The translations under genes and the position numbers were made by a program. From Ruminococcus flavefaciens (GTDB lineage Bacteria > Bacillota > Clostridia > Oscillospirales > Ruminococcaceae), in the NCBI GenBank assembly GCA_015067005.1, contig SVNH01000013.1:1-40269 (forward strand): a DNA stretch of 40,269 nucleotides, read 5' to 3'. The notes beneath the pieces were generated by a model. That model searched no databases. It was not told the DNA's origin and was given only the letters and a program-made list of their open reading frames with translations. This document shows positions 14,124 to 22,087 of this stretch, one piece after another (position 1 is the first letter of the stretch; every line of letters begins with the position of its first letter).

Positions 14124-16313
14124 TTATTGCCCTATATCCAGCCGCTGACGTTTTACAAGTTCAGCAAAAAAGCCGTTTCTGCTGATAAGCTGTTCATAGC
14201 TGCCTTCCTCAATGATTTTTCCATCATCAAGCACTAAAATACGGTCACAGTGCCGGATAGTCGATAATCTGTGAGCTATCACTATGCGTGTGCAACCCAT
14301 TTTGTCAAGTGCCTCACTGACCTGCTTTTGTGTCTTGTTATCAAGTGCGGATGTTGCTTCATCGAACATCAGTATTTTCGGTTTTGGCGCTACGGCTCTT
14401 GCTATCATTAATCTCTGCTTTTGTCCGCCGGAAATGCCGCCATGTCCCTCTGAAATAAGTGTCTGCATACCCATAGGCATAGCGCGTATATCATCTGCTA
14501 TGCCTGCGATCTCCGCAGCCTCCCACGCTTCATCAAGTGTTAGGTGAGGTGCGGAGATAACTATATTAGAGTAAATATCGCCCTGAAACAGTCCGCCGCT
14601 TTGCATTACAGTTCCGATATTCCTTCTGAGCGAGCCATGATCGAGCCTTGTTATGTCCTTTCCGTCATAATATACTGCTCCCTTCTCGGGCTTTTCAAAG
14701 CCAAGCAGAAGGCGCATAAGCGTAGACTTTCCGCAGCCGGTCCTGCCGACTATCGCAACATATTCGCCCGGACGTATTTTCAGAGACAGGTCATTCACAA
14801 TATATGGGGTATTCTCGCTGTACCTGAAATACACATTATTCATTTCAATACCGCCGGATAGCTTTGTAACTATTTCTCTGTTGTCAGCAGTCTCCGGCTC
14901 AGCCTTCAAGAAAGGCTCAGCGATCTCAAGTATAGGACGTATCCGTCCAGCGGAAAGAGCTACTCCGGCAAGTGAAGTGAAAGCTCCCATAACTGCACCG
15001 TAGGCAGCTGTAAAAGCAAAATAATTCGACTGGTCGATGCCGCTTTTTACCGCAAGATAGTAAAGCACTATGTTGGAAATAAGGCTTATCGCCGTAGTTA
15101 TAACACCATTTATCCTGATGAATGTTGGCGGTGCATACGTAAGTTCGGCACCATCAGAATAAATATCCAGCCACCTTGCAAAGAATCGTTTCTCTGCACC
15201 TGCAAGCTTTATTTTCTGTACACCGCTTATCATAGCATAGGACATACCTGCTTCCTTAGCGCTGAACTCCATATACTTTTTGCTTATGCGTATCTGAACT
15301 ATCGAGGTAACTGTCGTAAAAATGACCGTTGTCAGTATTATCAGCAGCGACGGTACAACGAGTGCAGGGGCAAAGCTGAAAATCTGCGTGATGTATAACA
15401 GCGATGTCAGCGAACTGAGTCCTGTTCCTACCACAATTCCGAGAATAAGCTCACAAAGCTGGTTTACTGCCATAGAACGGCTCATAAGCTCTCCGGCGCT
15501 GTAATTGCGGAAGAAATTTGCAGGAAGGCTCATTATACGAGTCATCATTGCCGCCTCTACGCCGGCGCTTGTTTTGGTCTGGATACGGCTGTTCAGCATT
15601 GCGTTCGCAGAACCTATAAGCTGCGAGGAAATCGCTGTGCAGAGCATACATACTGCGATCCCTGCAAGCATTTTGGTGCTGCCGCTGGATATGACGGGGC
15701 CTGTCAATGCTCTCGTTATTCTCGGCATTAACATACCAACGCCTGTTACCGCAAGTGCTGCAAGAACTATCATCACCGAATCGGTCATTGTCAGGCAGTT
15801 TTTCATATATATCAGCAGGTCTGGAATAGCAAGCTTCCTTTGCGGCAGAGGCTTGTAGAAGCAGTAGGCTTCGCTGTCAAAAAGCTCTGACGTTTTCTTT
15901 GTTAGCTTTATCTTTTTGTTGTTTGTTCGATCTAAATAATAGTATCCTGAAAACTTATCTGGAAGAAGCGCAGTTGGTTCACCGCTATCCTTTTGATAGG
16001 CGAGTATAGCTCCGTAAGCATCCTTCCACCAGCTTCCTTCAAGTCGTATCTGCCGTTTCATCAAGCCGTGAGGGCGCAGGCAGTAATCGAGCTGCTCCTC
16101 ATGATTTTTTATACTGTTTGGGATCTCAATTGGCTGGAAGTGATAGTATTTGAGTATATCGTCTATTGCCTGTCTTGTTATTATGTGTTCATCGCTTATT
16201 TTTGTTGCTGTTCTTTCACCAAGCACTACACTTGCCGCATGGAAAAAGGATTCTTCAAACAGCTTCTGATCGAGGTCACTGCGCTGTTTTATCTGTTTTT
16301 CAAACCAACCCAA
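14124..16313 (-). CDS. NHLM-type exporter ABC transporter, permease/ATPase without peptidase
   Basis: This 729-residue protein has an N-terminal region of about 160 residues with no C39 catalytic Cys, a six-helix ABC membrane domain at about 170-460, and an ATPase with Walker A GRTGCGKST, signature ISGGQKQRL and Walker B ILMFDEATSAL. This matches the second ABC subunit of NHLM-type peptide export systems (often called NHLM_micro_ABC2). The start is a TTG at 16313 (giving MGWFEKQ), 9 bases after AAAGGAGGG; an ATG at 16320 is out of frame and stops after six codons. The upstream C39 transporter gene ends 16 bases away. The two ABC proteins probably act together as a heteromeric exporter. Confidence 0.9.
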   Translation of the reverse strand: MGWFEKQIKQRSDLDQKLFEESFFHAASVVLGERTATKISDEHIITRQAIDDILKYYHFQPIEIPNSIKNHEEQLDYCLRPHGLMKRQIRLEGSWWKDAYGAILAYQKDSGEPTALLPDKFSGYYYLDRTNNKKIKLTKKTSELFDSEAYCFYKPLPQRKLAIPDLLIYMKNCLTMTDSVMIVLAALAVTGVGMLMPRITRALTGPVISSGSTKMLAGIAVCMLCTAISSQLIGSANAMLNSRIQTKTSAGVEAAMMTRIMSLPANFFRNYSAGELMSRSMAVNQLCELILGIVVGTGLSSLTSLLYITQIFSFAPALVVPSLLIILTTVIFTTVTSIVQIRISKKYMEFSAKEAGMSYAMISGVQKIKLAGAEKRFFARWLDIYSDGAELTYAPPTFIRINGVITTAISLISNIVLYYLAVKSGIDQSNYFAFTAAYGAVMGAFTSLAGVALSAGRIRPILEIAEPFLKAEPETADNREIVTKLSGGIEMNNVYFRYSENTPYIVNDLSLKIRPGEYVAIVGRTGCGKSTLMRLLLGFEKPEKGAVYYDGKDITRLDHGSLRRNIGTVMQSGGLFQGDIYSNIVISAPHLTLDEAWEAAEIAGIADDIRAMPMGMQTLISEGHGGISGGQKQRLMIARAVAPKPKILMFDEATSALDNKTQKQVSEALDKMGCTRIVIAHRLSTIRHCDRILVLDDGKIIEEGSYEQLISRNGFFAELVKRQRLDIGQ

Positions 16314-16329
16314 AAATCATATCCCTCCT

Positions 16330-18507
16330 TTACTCATTGGAAACGAGTTCAGTGTAAGCACCGCCCAGCTTCATCAGTTCATCGTGAGAACCACGTTCGA
16401 TGACGCTGCCTTTATCAAGCACGATTATCTCGTCGCAATCACGGATCGTAGATAGCCTGTGAGCGATGACTATACAGGTGATACCTCTGTCCTTTATAGC
16501 TTTTACCACATCATACTCCGTCTTAGCATCGAGTGCCGAAGTAGCTTCATCAAGAATGATTATCGAGGGATCCTGTGCAAGAACACGCGCGATCTCCATT
16601 CTCTGACGCTGACCGCCCGAAAGGTCACGTCCGCCTGATATAATACGGCTGTCATATCCGCCCTCACGAGCCATAATATCGCTGTGGAGCTGTGCATCAC
16701 GGGCTGCGAGGATCACCTCAAAATCCTGTACAGAACCATCCCACATCTTTATATTGTCGGCGATAGTGCCTTCAAACAGCGTTATCTCCTGATCGACAAC
16801 TGCGACAGAACCGTTCATTACAGAACGCGGGTGCTGTCTTCTTGGCTTGCCATCAAAGAGTATTTCTCCTGCCCACGGCTCATAAAGCCCGGATATAAGC
16901 TTGGATAATGTACTCTTTCCGCAGCCGGAGGCACCCACAAATGCAACACGTCCACCGGGAGGTATGCTCATTGAAAACCCGGTTATCAGCGGCTTATCAA
17001 GCTTTGAATAGCCAAAGCTGACATTTTTCATCTCAATACCGCCCCTAAGTTTTTTGAGTTCCTCAGTGCTTTCGGTCTGATAAACAACGTTAGCGTCATT
17101 CGGATACTGCATAACATCCTCAACACGCTCCATATCGGTGCGCATTTCCTGAATGGTCTGACCTGCGGTCACAAATGTCATAGCAGGCACCATAAAAGCC
17201 CCTAAAAAGCCCTGAAACATCTGCAAAGATCCGAGTGTGAACCTTCCGTTCATAACAAAGTATATACCCACGATCATTACAGCATAATTTGCGGCCGTTG
17301 ACAGAAAAGCAGGTATCATACCAAGATAGTTGTTCATCTTTTCCGATTTGACCTTCTGTGCATTTACCGAAGCCTGATAGCCTGCCCATTTCTGAAAGAA
17401 ACCGTTTTCCGCACTGCTTGCCTTGATAGTCTCTATCATCTCAATACCTGTGACCGTAGCTGAGGACAGCTTTGCACTGTCGCGCTGCATTACTCTTGTT
17501 ATATTAACACGTTTTTCCGAGATCATACGCGTCATAAATACGTTCATCACAAGTGTGCCGATACCGATCGCCGATAATACAAGGCTCTGCTTCAGCATAA
17601 GTATAAGATAGAATACCATCATAAGAGTATTCAGCAAAAGCGGTGCGAAGGTATTTACAAGTGTACCGGCAATGCTTGCATTCGTTGCCTGCCTTGACTG
17701 TATATCGCCTGCCATTCGCTGGCTGAAAAACTCCATCGGCATATGCAGCACCTTCCACATATATGCAGAGTTTCCGATCACGGACATCTTTCCGTTTATT
17801 TTAAGGCTGTATATTGATTGTACCCATGCCACGATAAGCTGAACTGCTGCCATTGCACACATCACGCCGATAAATGGTGTCAGCCATTCGCTGTTCTGCC
17901 CTGTGAGCAGTCTGTCCATGAATATCTTTGACATTATAGGATTGATTATCCCGAATACTGAGCTGATAACGGTCGTGAGCATTACGAACGCAACCGCCGC
18001 ACCCGCGCCTATAAGCCGTTTCTTTGCAAATGCAAGTGTACTTTTTCGCTTACCGCTCTGCGCGAAGCTTTCTCCGGGAGAAATGTTAAGCGTTACGCCA
18101 GTAAATGACCTGTCAAATTCCTCCGCGCTGACTTTTACAAAGCCTCTCGCCGGATCATTTATATAAGCATACTTCCCCTTAAAGCCGTTCAGGACAACAA
18201 AATGGTTGAAATTCCAGTGGATAATGCAGGGGAACTGCCCATTTTCCTTTATGGTCTCAGGTGAACGGCGAAAAGCTTTTACATCAAAGCCATAGCTTTC
18301 AGCAGCCTTAAATATATTTTTAGCATTTGAACCGTCACGGGACACACCGCAATCGGCTCTGACCTGCTCCAGCGGCACCCATTTTCCGTAATAAGCCATT
18401 ATCATAGCAAGACTTGCTGCACCGCATTCGAGGGCTTCAAGCTGCATTATTACAGGCACCTTTACAACACCCTTTGTTACGGTTGGATTTATCTTATGCT
18501 TGCTCAT
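16330..18507 (-). CDS. NHLM-type exporter ABC transporter with C39 peptidase
   Basis: Residues about 15-140 are a C39 peptidase: the catalytic Cys is in LEALECGAASLAMIMAYYG, the His in HWNFNHFVVLNG and the Asp in YINDPARG, so the domain looks active. A six-helix ABC membrane domain follows, then the ATPase with GASGCGKST, LSGGQRQRMEIARVL and IIILDEATSAL. C39 exporters cut leaders after a double glycine and move the cargo out through the inner membrane. The five double-glycine proteins encoded in this locus fit as substrates. The ATG at 18507 follows GAGGAG. It lies 10 bases after the secretion-protein gene and 16 before the second ABC gene. Confidence 0.93.
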   Translation of the reverse strand: MSKHKINPTVTKGVVKVPVIMQLEALECGAASLAMIMAYYGKWVPLEQVRADCGVSRDGSNAKNIFKAAESYGFDVKAFRRSPETIKENGQFPCIIHWNFNHFVVLNGFKGKYAYINDPARGFVKVSAEEFDRSFTGVTLNISPGESFAQSGKRKSTLAFAKKRLIGAGAAVAFVMLTTVISSVFGIINPIMSKIFMDRLLTGQNSEWLTPFIGVMCAMAAVQLIVAWVQSIYSLKINGKMSVIGNSAYMWKVLHMPMEFFSQRMAGDIQSRQATNASIAGTLVNTFAPLLLNTLMMVFYLILMLKQSLVLSAIGIGTLVMNVFMTRMISEKRVNITRVMQRDSAKLSSATVTGIEMIETIKASSAENGFFQKWAGYQASVNAQKVKSEKMNNYLGMIPAFLSTAANYAVMIVGIYFVMNGRFTLGSLQMFQGFLGAFMVPAMTFVTAGQTIQEMRTDMERVEDVMQYPNDANVVYQTESTEELKKLRGGIEMKNVSFGYSKLDKPLITGFSMSIPPGGRVAFVGASGCGKSTLSKLISGLYEPWAGEILFDGKPRRQHPRSVMNGSVAVVDQEITLFEGTIADNIKMWDGSVQDFEVILAARDAQLHSDIMAREGGYDSRIISGGRDLSGGQRQRMEIARVLAQDPSIIILDEATSALDAKTEYDVVKAIKDRGITCIVIAHRLSTIRDCDEIIVLDKGSVIERGSHDELMKLGGAYTELVSNE

Positions 18508-18517
18508 TTTAAACTCC

Positions 18518-18940
18518 TCAGCTGAAAAGAAATTCTATCGGATGAATGCTTTCGGTAACTATCTTTACATCGTATTTGCCGTCAGCCTCATTGACAGGTG
18601 CAAATGCAACGATTCTGCCGAATTCGTCTTTCTCAACAGAGGATATTCTGTATTCGTCATTGCCGATGCGTACTGTCATTCCCGAAGAAATCTCGCCCTT
18701 ACTGCTGTCGGTCACATTGATCCGAGCCTGTCCGTTCTCAACCAGGGCTGATGCATCAGTCAGAGTTTCAAGGTTTCCCACCATGCTCCATACAAACAGT
18801 CCTCCGAGAAGGACTATTACCGCTGCAAGCATTACCCATATTCCGGGATTTGTGACCTTCAGATAGTCGGTTAGCTGCTCGGGAGAGGAAATACGTTCAA
18901 GCGATTTTTGTCTGAATACTTCGTTTTTATTTTCTGCCAT
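18518..18940 (-). CDS. Short NHLM-type secretion protein (HlyD-like accessory)
   Basis: With the ATG at 18940 (AGGTG upstream) the protein has 140 residues and starts MAENKNEVFRQKSLERISSPEQ, the typical beginning of NHLM bacteriocin system secretion proteins. One membrane segment lies at about residues 35-58 (IWVMLAAVIVLLGGLFVWSMVG), followed by an external beta-rich part with ISSGMTVRIGNDEY, like the end of an HlyD/membrane fusion protein. It lacks the long coiled coil of full-length membrane fusion proteins, as often seen in Gram-positives where there is no outer membrane. A longer TTG-initiated frame would overlap the STAS gene and is not favoured. It should link cargo to the exporter. Confidence 0.85.
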   Translation of the reverse strand: MAENKNEVFRQKSLERISSPEQLTDYLKVTNPGIWVMLAAVIVLLGGLFVWSMVGNLETLTDASALVENGQARINVTDSSKGEISSGMTVRIGNDEYRISSVEKDEFGRIVAFAPVNEADGKYDVKIVTESIHPIEFLFS

Positions 18941-18953
18941 ATATATCACCTGT

Positions 18954-19253
18954 TTACAAGATAGTAAGAATGTCTGCAAATCCTGTTATCTCAAAGACTT
19001 CCATCACCTCCGGACAAACATTTGTTATCGTCATTTCACCGCCCTGAGCGTTCGTTTCCTTAACTGCTGCAAGAAGAACTCTCAGTCCTGCACTTGATAT
19101 GTATTCAAGCTCAGAAAAGTCAAATATAAGTTTTTCCACGCTATTAAGAGCGGATTCAAGTTTTTCTTCAAACTCAGGTGCGGTCAGAGTATCGAGCCTG
19201 CCTTCAACAGCGACTGTAAGCCTCTTATCATTTCTGTCAAATTTGATCGTCAT
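18954..19253 (-). CDS. STAS-domain protein (anti-sigma antagonist-like)
   Basis: The ATG at 19253 follows GGAGG by 7 bases, giving 99 residues; a longer TTG frame is not favoured. The sequence MTIKFDRNDKRLTVAVEGRL and the segment FDFSELEYISSAGLRVL match a STAS domain, with a Ser (ISSAG) where SpoIIAA-type proteins are phosphorylated. No anti-sigma kinase or sigma factor gene is seen in the window. It is the first gene of the exporter operon, behind operator B, with a 5' leader of about 190 bases. STAS proteins occur beside NHLM exporters in other gut Firmicutes as far as I recall; the role there is not clear to me. Confidence 0.85.
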   Translation of the reverse strand: MTIKFDRNDKRLTVAVEGRLDTLTAPEFEEKLESALNSVEKLIFDFSELEYISSAGLRVLLAAVKETNAQGGEMTITNVCPEVMEVFEITGFADILTIL

Positions 19254-19423
19254 ATGCTGTCCTCCATATAATTGCAAGATATAAGCTGCCGGCTTCTGCG
19301 CGGCTGCCGATATATAGAATTTTTGTCATTTCCATAGCATTATATCATATAAGCAAAACGTTATGATATAATCGCCCGATTGCAGGAAACAAATCTCTGA
19401 TGTGTGTATCTGCAAGGGTATTT

Positions 19424-19467
19424 AAATATGTTATAATGAATTCTTTTGCATTCATTATAACATATTT
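19424..19467. repeat. Perfect 17-bp inverted repeat overlapping promoter B
   Basis: The arm AAATATGTTATAATGAA (19424-19440) is exactly repeated in reverse complement at 19451-19467, with a 10-base spacer. Each arm contains TATAATG, so a -10 box faces each way. The right arm holds the -10 of promoter B. Confidence 0.75.
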
Positions 19468-19499
19468 CCAATGTAAAAACACTCACCGGTTTGGTGAAT
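19454..19499 (-). promoter_or_regulatory. Operator B and promoter of the exporter operon
   Basis: ACTCACCGGTTTGGTGAAT (19481-19499) matches operator A in its first 17 bases. On the minus strand GTGAGT is followed by 21 bases with a T run and then TATAAT (19454-19459), the same geometry as at operator A. It leads to the STAS gene at 19253. Confidence 0.7.
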
Positions 19500-19532
19500 A
19501 GTCATTTCATATCGGAAGAAAAAACAGCACCT

Positions 19533-19871
19533 GTTGTAGCTGATCGTTGCAAAGTGCGGTATCTTCTCTGTCATTGTATATCCTAAAAACCACCTGTATG
19601 CGACGTTCATATTTATTTCTTCTACTGTACGGCGCAGAGAAGCTATGCCATAGAGATGCTGTATGATAACCATCTTGAACAATACTATCGGATCACAGCT
19701 CGGTCGTCCGCTATCAGGACAATACAAGTCCTCAACTATTTCATATATGTGCTCAAAATTAACAGCTTTGTCTATCTTTCTCAACAAATGTTTCTTCGGA
19801 ACAAATTCGTCTATACAAAAGAATTCCATCTGGTTTCTGTTTTCTATTTCCTGTTTCAGCATATTCCGCAC
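19533..19871 (-). pseudogene. IS1182-like transposase, N-terminal remnant
   Basis: Residues encoded from 19871 down to 19533 (MRNMLKQEIENRNQMEFFCI to HFATISYN) resemble the start of IS1182-family transposases: the FVPKKHLLRKID, DLYCPDSGRPSCDPIVLFK and AYRWFLGY segments are clear. About 113 residues remain and the DDE catalytic part is missing. The frame runs on into operator B with unrelated residues. It lies between the response regulator gene and operator B, so an insertion followed by deletion happened inside the locus without destroying the operator. Confidence 0.75.
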
Positions 19872-19941
19872 CGCCTTCTTTTCTATAATAACACTTTTTT
19901 GACAGGCTGTGCGCCTGATGAAATCAAGTGCTGATCTATTT

Positions 19942-20532
19942 TTAAAAGAACTTTTCTTTATCTATGCCAAGAACCTGCATGATTCTCAATGCCATAGGCA
20001 GATCAGGCAGACGCTCACCATTTATCCAACGAAAAACAGTCTGATACTGCACTCCTATCTTATCTGCAAATTCCTGCTTAGACATACCGCTTTCATCTAT
20101 GTACTTTTTCAGCTTTTGACCTATAAATGCCTTGCCCTGATAGTTCTGCTCTATCATCTCATCAGTTATATCAGAAACAGGATAGCGAAGATTATTAAGA
20201 GCATTTTTGAGCATTTTTTTCGAAATAGGCTTTGCAAGGAAGGCACTGGCAAAGGTCTTATAGCTCTCGTAGGCGTATTCGGTAAAGCCGGTTATATAGA
20301 TAATGTTTGTGCGCGGATATTCGGCGAGCACCTTCTCTGCAAGCTTTATACCATTGATTCCCGGCATCTCTATATCCATAAAAACTATATCGAACCGCTG
20401 TTCCATCATCAGCTTCATGACCTCCGATGGACGTGTAACGCCCATACACTCCGCATCTGACCGGAGTTCGCCCAGCTTTTCGATCATTTCATCAACTATG
20501 CTCTTGTGGTCATCAACTATAAGTATTCTCAT
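19942..20532 (-). CDS. Response regulator with receiver and XRE-type DNA-binding domain
   Basis: Residues 1-120 are a CheY-like receiver: acidic pair in IVDDHKS, phospho-acceptor Asp in DIVFMDIEMPGINGI, and Lys in FLAKPIS. Residues about 140-196 (KKYIDESGMSKQEFADKIGVQYQTVFRWINGERLPDLPMALRIMQVLGI) are an XRE/Cro-type helix-turn-helix instead of the LytTR domain usual with this kinase class. The gene overlaps the kinase gene by 20 bases, so both are translated as a pair. It is the natural candidate to bind operators A, B and C, since an XRE dimer suits an inverted repeat; this is inference. Confidence 0.9.
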   Translation of the reverse strand: MRILIVDDHKSIVDEMIEKLGELRSDAECMGVTRPSEVMKLMMEQRFDIVFMDIEMPGINGIKLAEKVLAEYPRTNIIYITGFTEYAYESYKTFASAFLAKPISKKMLKNALNNLRYPVSDITDEMIEQNYQGKAFIGQKLKKYIDESGMSKQEFADKIGVQYQTVFRWINGERLPDLPMALRIMQVLGIDKEKFF

Positions 20533-21820
20533 TTATTTCACACACTTTCCTCGGCAGACGTATTTCGGCAGTTGATCCGTGATCTGTGATTTCTATCTCC
20601 AGTGCACTGTCGCATTGTATCTGAAGCCGTTTCCTTGTATTCTCTATACCGATACCGTTGTGGGGAAGTTCAAATTCCGCCTCTTCATCAGCAGCCTTGC
20701 TTCCGTCATCTTTTATCTGAACGAAAATATACTCTTCATCATTGAATGTTCGCACAATTATTGTTCCGCCGCCCCAGCCTATACCATGCTTTACTGCATT
20801 TTCTACAAGCGGCTCAAGTGTCAGAGGCGGTATAAGAAATTCGGTCACACCCAGATCATATTCCAGTGTCAGTCTTTCCTCATAATCCACCTGTACAAGT
20901 GAGAGATAGAGTCTCGCATTTTCAAGTTCCTCCTCAAATGGTATCATTTCATTCTTTTTTATAACACCTATGTGAGTGCGAAGATAATGTGTGAAATCGT
21001 CAATACAATCAGTAGCTTTAGCCTTATCAGACCTGATAAGTGAACGGATTATATTCAGCGTGTTATATATGAAATGCGGCTGTATCTGATTTTTTAGCAC
21101 AAGCAGCTCGTTCCGTGCGGCATCTCGTTCTTTTTCCAGTGCAGTTTCTCTTATCTCGCGCTGATAAACAGCTGTAAGATACATATAATATTCAAGAATA
21201 CAAAATGCTGTGACCTGATTTGAAAGGTCATAGTTATAATGGAACACATATTCTCCCAGAGCTGCAATAATAGCCTGCGCCAATATTCCAATTACAATAA
21301 AGCTTTGCCTTGTGTTGCGCTTAAAACTAAACAGCGAAAAATTCAGCAAAAGCATAAGATATATGAGCTGTACAACAAATACCGTTATTTGCAGCGGACC
21401 GCCGACAAAAATATTATTGTCACCTAAATCATAGGTAAGATCTGAACCGAAAAAGCGTGTGGAATAGATGATTCCGCTCACCGCAGCAGGCAATATACAT
21501 AGGTACTTGTATTTCTTATCCGGCATGATCAAAAGCACCTCGATCAGTATTATGACAGGACGGATAATATATGAAAGAGTGTCCCATATATAACGTCTCT
21601 CAATTGCAAGTGGTGTCATATCAGGCTCAGTAACGGTAAGAAACTTGTAGTAATTTCCGAAATAATCAGCAACAGTTATGGCAAGCAAAAGCATAATAGC
21701 AACGCAAAAGTATCTTGATGCCGGTATTTTAGTATCTCTGTTGACAAACATCAGGAGCACAAGACCTGAAATAGTCATGAGAGTCATGTAATTATTGGAA
21801 AAATAATCAGCAAAACTCAA
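20513..21820 (-). CDS. Sensor histidine kinase, LytS/His_kinase type
   Basis: The start is a TTG at 21820 (MSFADYF), 7 bases after AAGGGTG. The first about 215 residues contain six or seven membrane segments, then a short linker helix. The catalytic part has the phospho-acceptor NQIQPHFIYNTLNIIRSL, typical of the His_kinase (PF06580) class, the N box LVENAVKHG, and GIGIENTRKRL. The many-helix sensor without a large outer domain suggests it detects a small or peptide signal at the membrane, perhaps a product of this locus; this is inference. It is behind operator C, so it may be under its own control. It overlaps the response regulator gene. Confidence 0.92.
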   Translation of the reverse strand: MSFADYFSNNYMTLMTISGLVLLMFVNRDTKIPASRYFCVAIMLLLAITVADYFGNYYKFLTVTEPDMTPLAIERRYIWDTLSYIIRPVIILIEVLLIMPDKKYKYLCILPAAVSGIIYSTRFFGSDLTYDLGDNNIFVGGPLQITVFVVQLIYLMLLLNFSLFSFKRNTRQSFIVIGILAQAIIAALGEYVFHYNYDLSNQVTAFCILEYYMYLTAVYQREIRETALEKERDAARNELLVLKNQIQPHFIYNTLNIIRSLIRSDKAKATDCIDDFTHYLRTHIGVIKKNEMIPFEEELENARLYLSLVQVDYEERLTLEYDLGVTEFLIPPLTLEPLVENAVKHGIGWGGGTIIVRTFNDEEYIFVQIKDDGSKAADEEAEFELPHNGIGIENTRKRLQIQCDSALEIEITDHGSTAEIRLPRKVCEINENTYS

Positions 21821-21878
21821 TTGTTATCACCCTTTTTGATTATACCATACCATAGTCTAAAAAGCAACAAGTTAAAAC

Positions 21879-21924
21879 ATAATTCGTACAATTATATTGA
21901 AAAGCACTCACCAGAACGGTGAGT
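21879..21924 (-). promoter_or_regulatory. Operator C upstream of the kinase gene
   Basis: ACTCACCAGAACGGTGAGT (21906-21924) has the same 7-base arms as operator A but a different 5-base centre. On the minus strand it is followed by GCTTTT and, at the same distance as A and B, by AATTAT (21879-21884), a weak -10. The kinase start is about 60 bases downstream. Confidence 0.6.
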
Positions 21925-21954
21925 ATTCTTTGCACAAAAGCAACAGTATATTCA

Positions 21955-21983
21955 TTGACTTTGCTGCGATATTAATGTATAAT
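21955..21983 (+). promoter_or_regulatory. Sigma-A promoter for the YdcF-like lipoprotein gene
   Basis: TTGACT (21955-21960), 17 bases, TATAAT (21978-21983). It points right, toward the gene at 22088. Operator C lies 30 bases upstream and could also affect this promoter. Confidence 0.7.
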
Positions 21984-22087
21984 TATTACATAGCAGGAAG
22001 AAATCACTTTAACAGGCTGCAATGATGATATCATGGGGATATTTGAAATAACGGGCACTTTTAAATAAAAAACATGAGGTGATCAAT

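Noticed and set aside
18941..18979. Longer start of the secretion protein
   Set aside because: It begins at TTG, overlaps the STAS gene, and the family pattern starts at MAENKNEVF.
2561..19253. A standard lanthipeptide cluster
   Set aside because: Nif11 leaders and the NHLM-type exporter suggest it, but no lanthipeptide synthetase or cyclase gene is in the window and the mature parts are not lanthipeptide-like.
13571..21924. The ACTCACC/GGTGAGT repeats as rho-independent terminators
   Set aside because: On the minus strand they are followed by T-rich DNA, which fits a terminator. But copy C has no minus-strand gene in front of it, and A and B have a TATAAT at identical distance. An operator explains all three better; A has a separate terminator at 13618.
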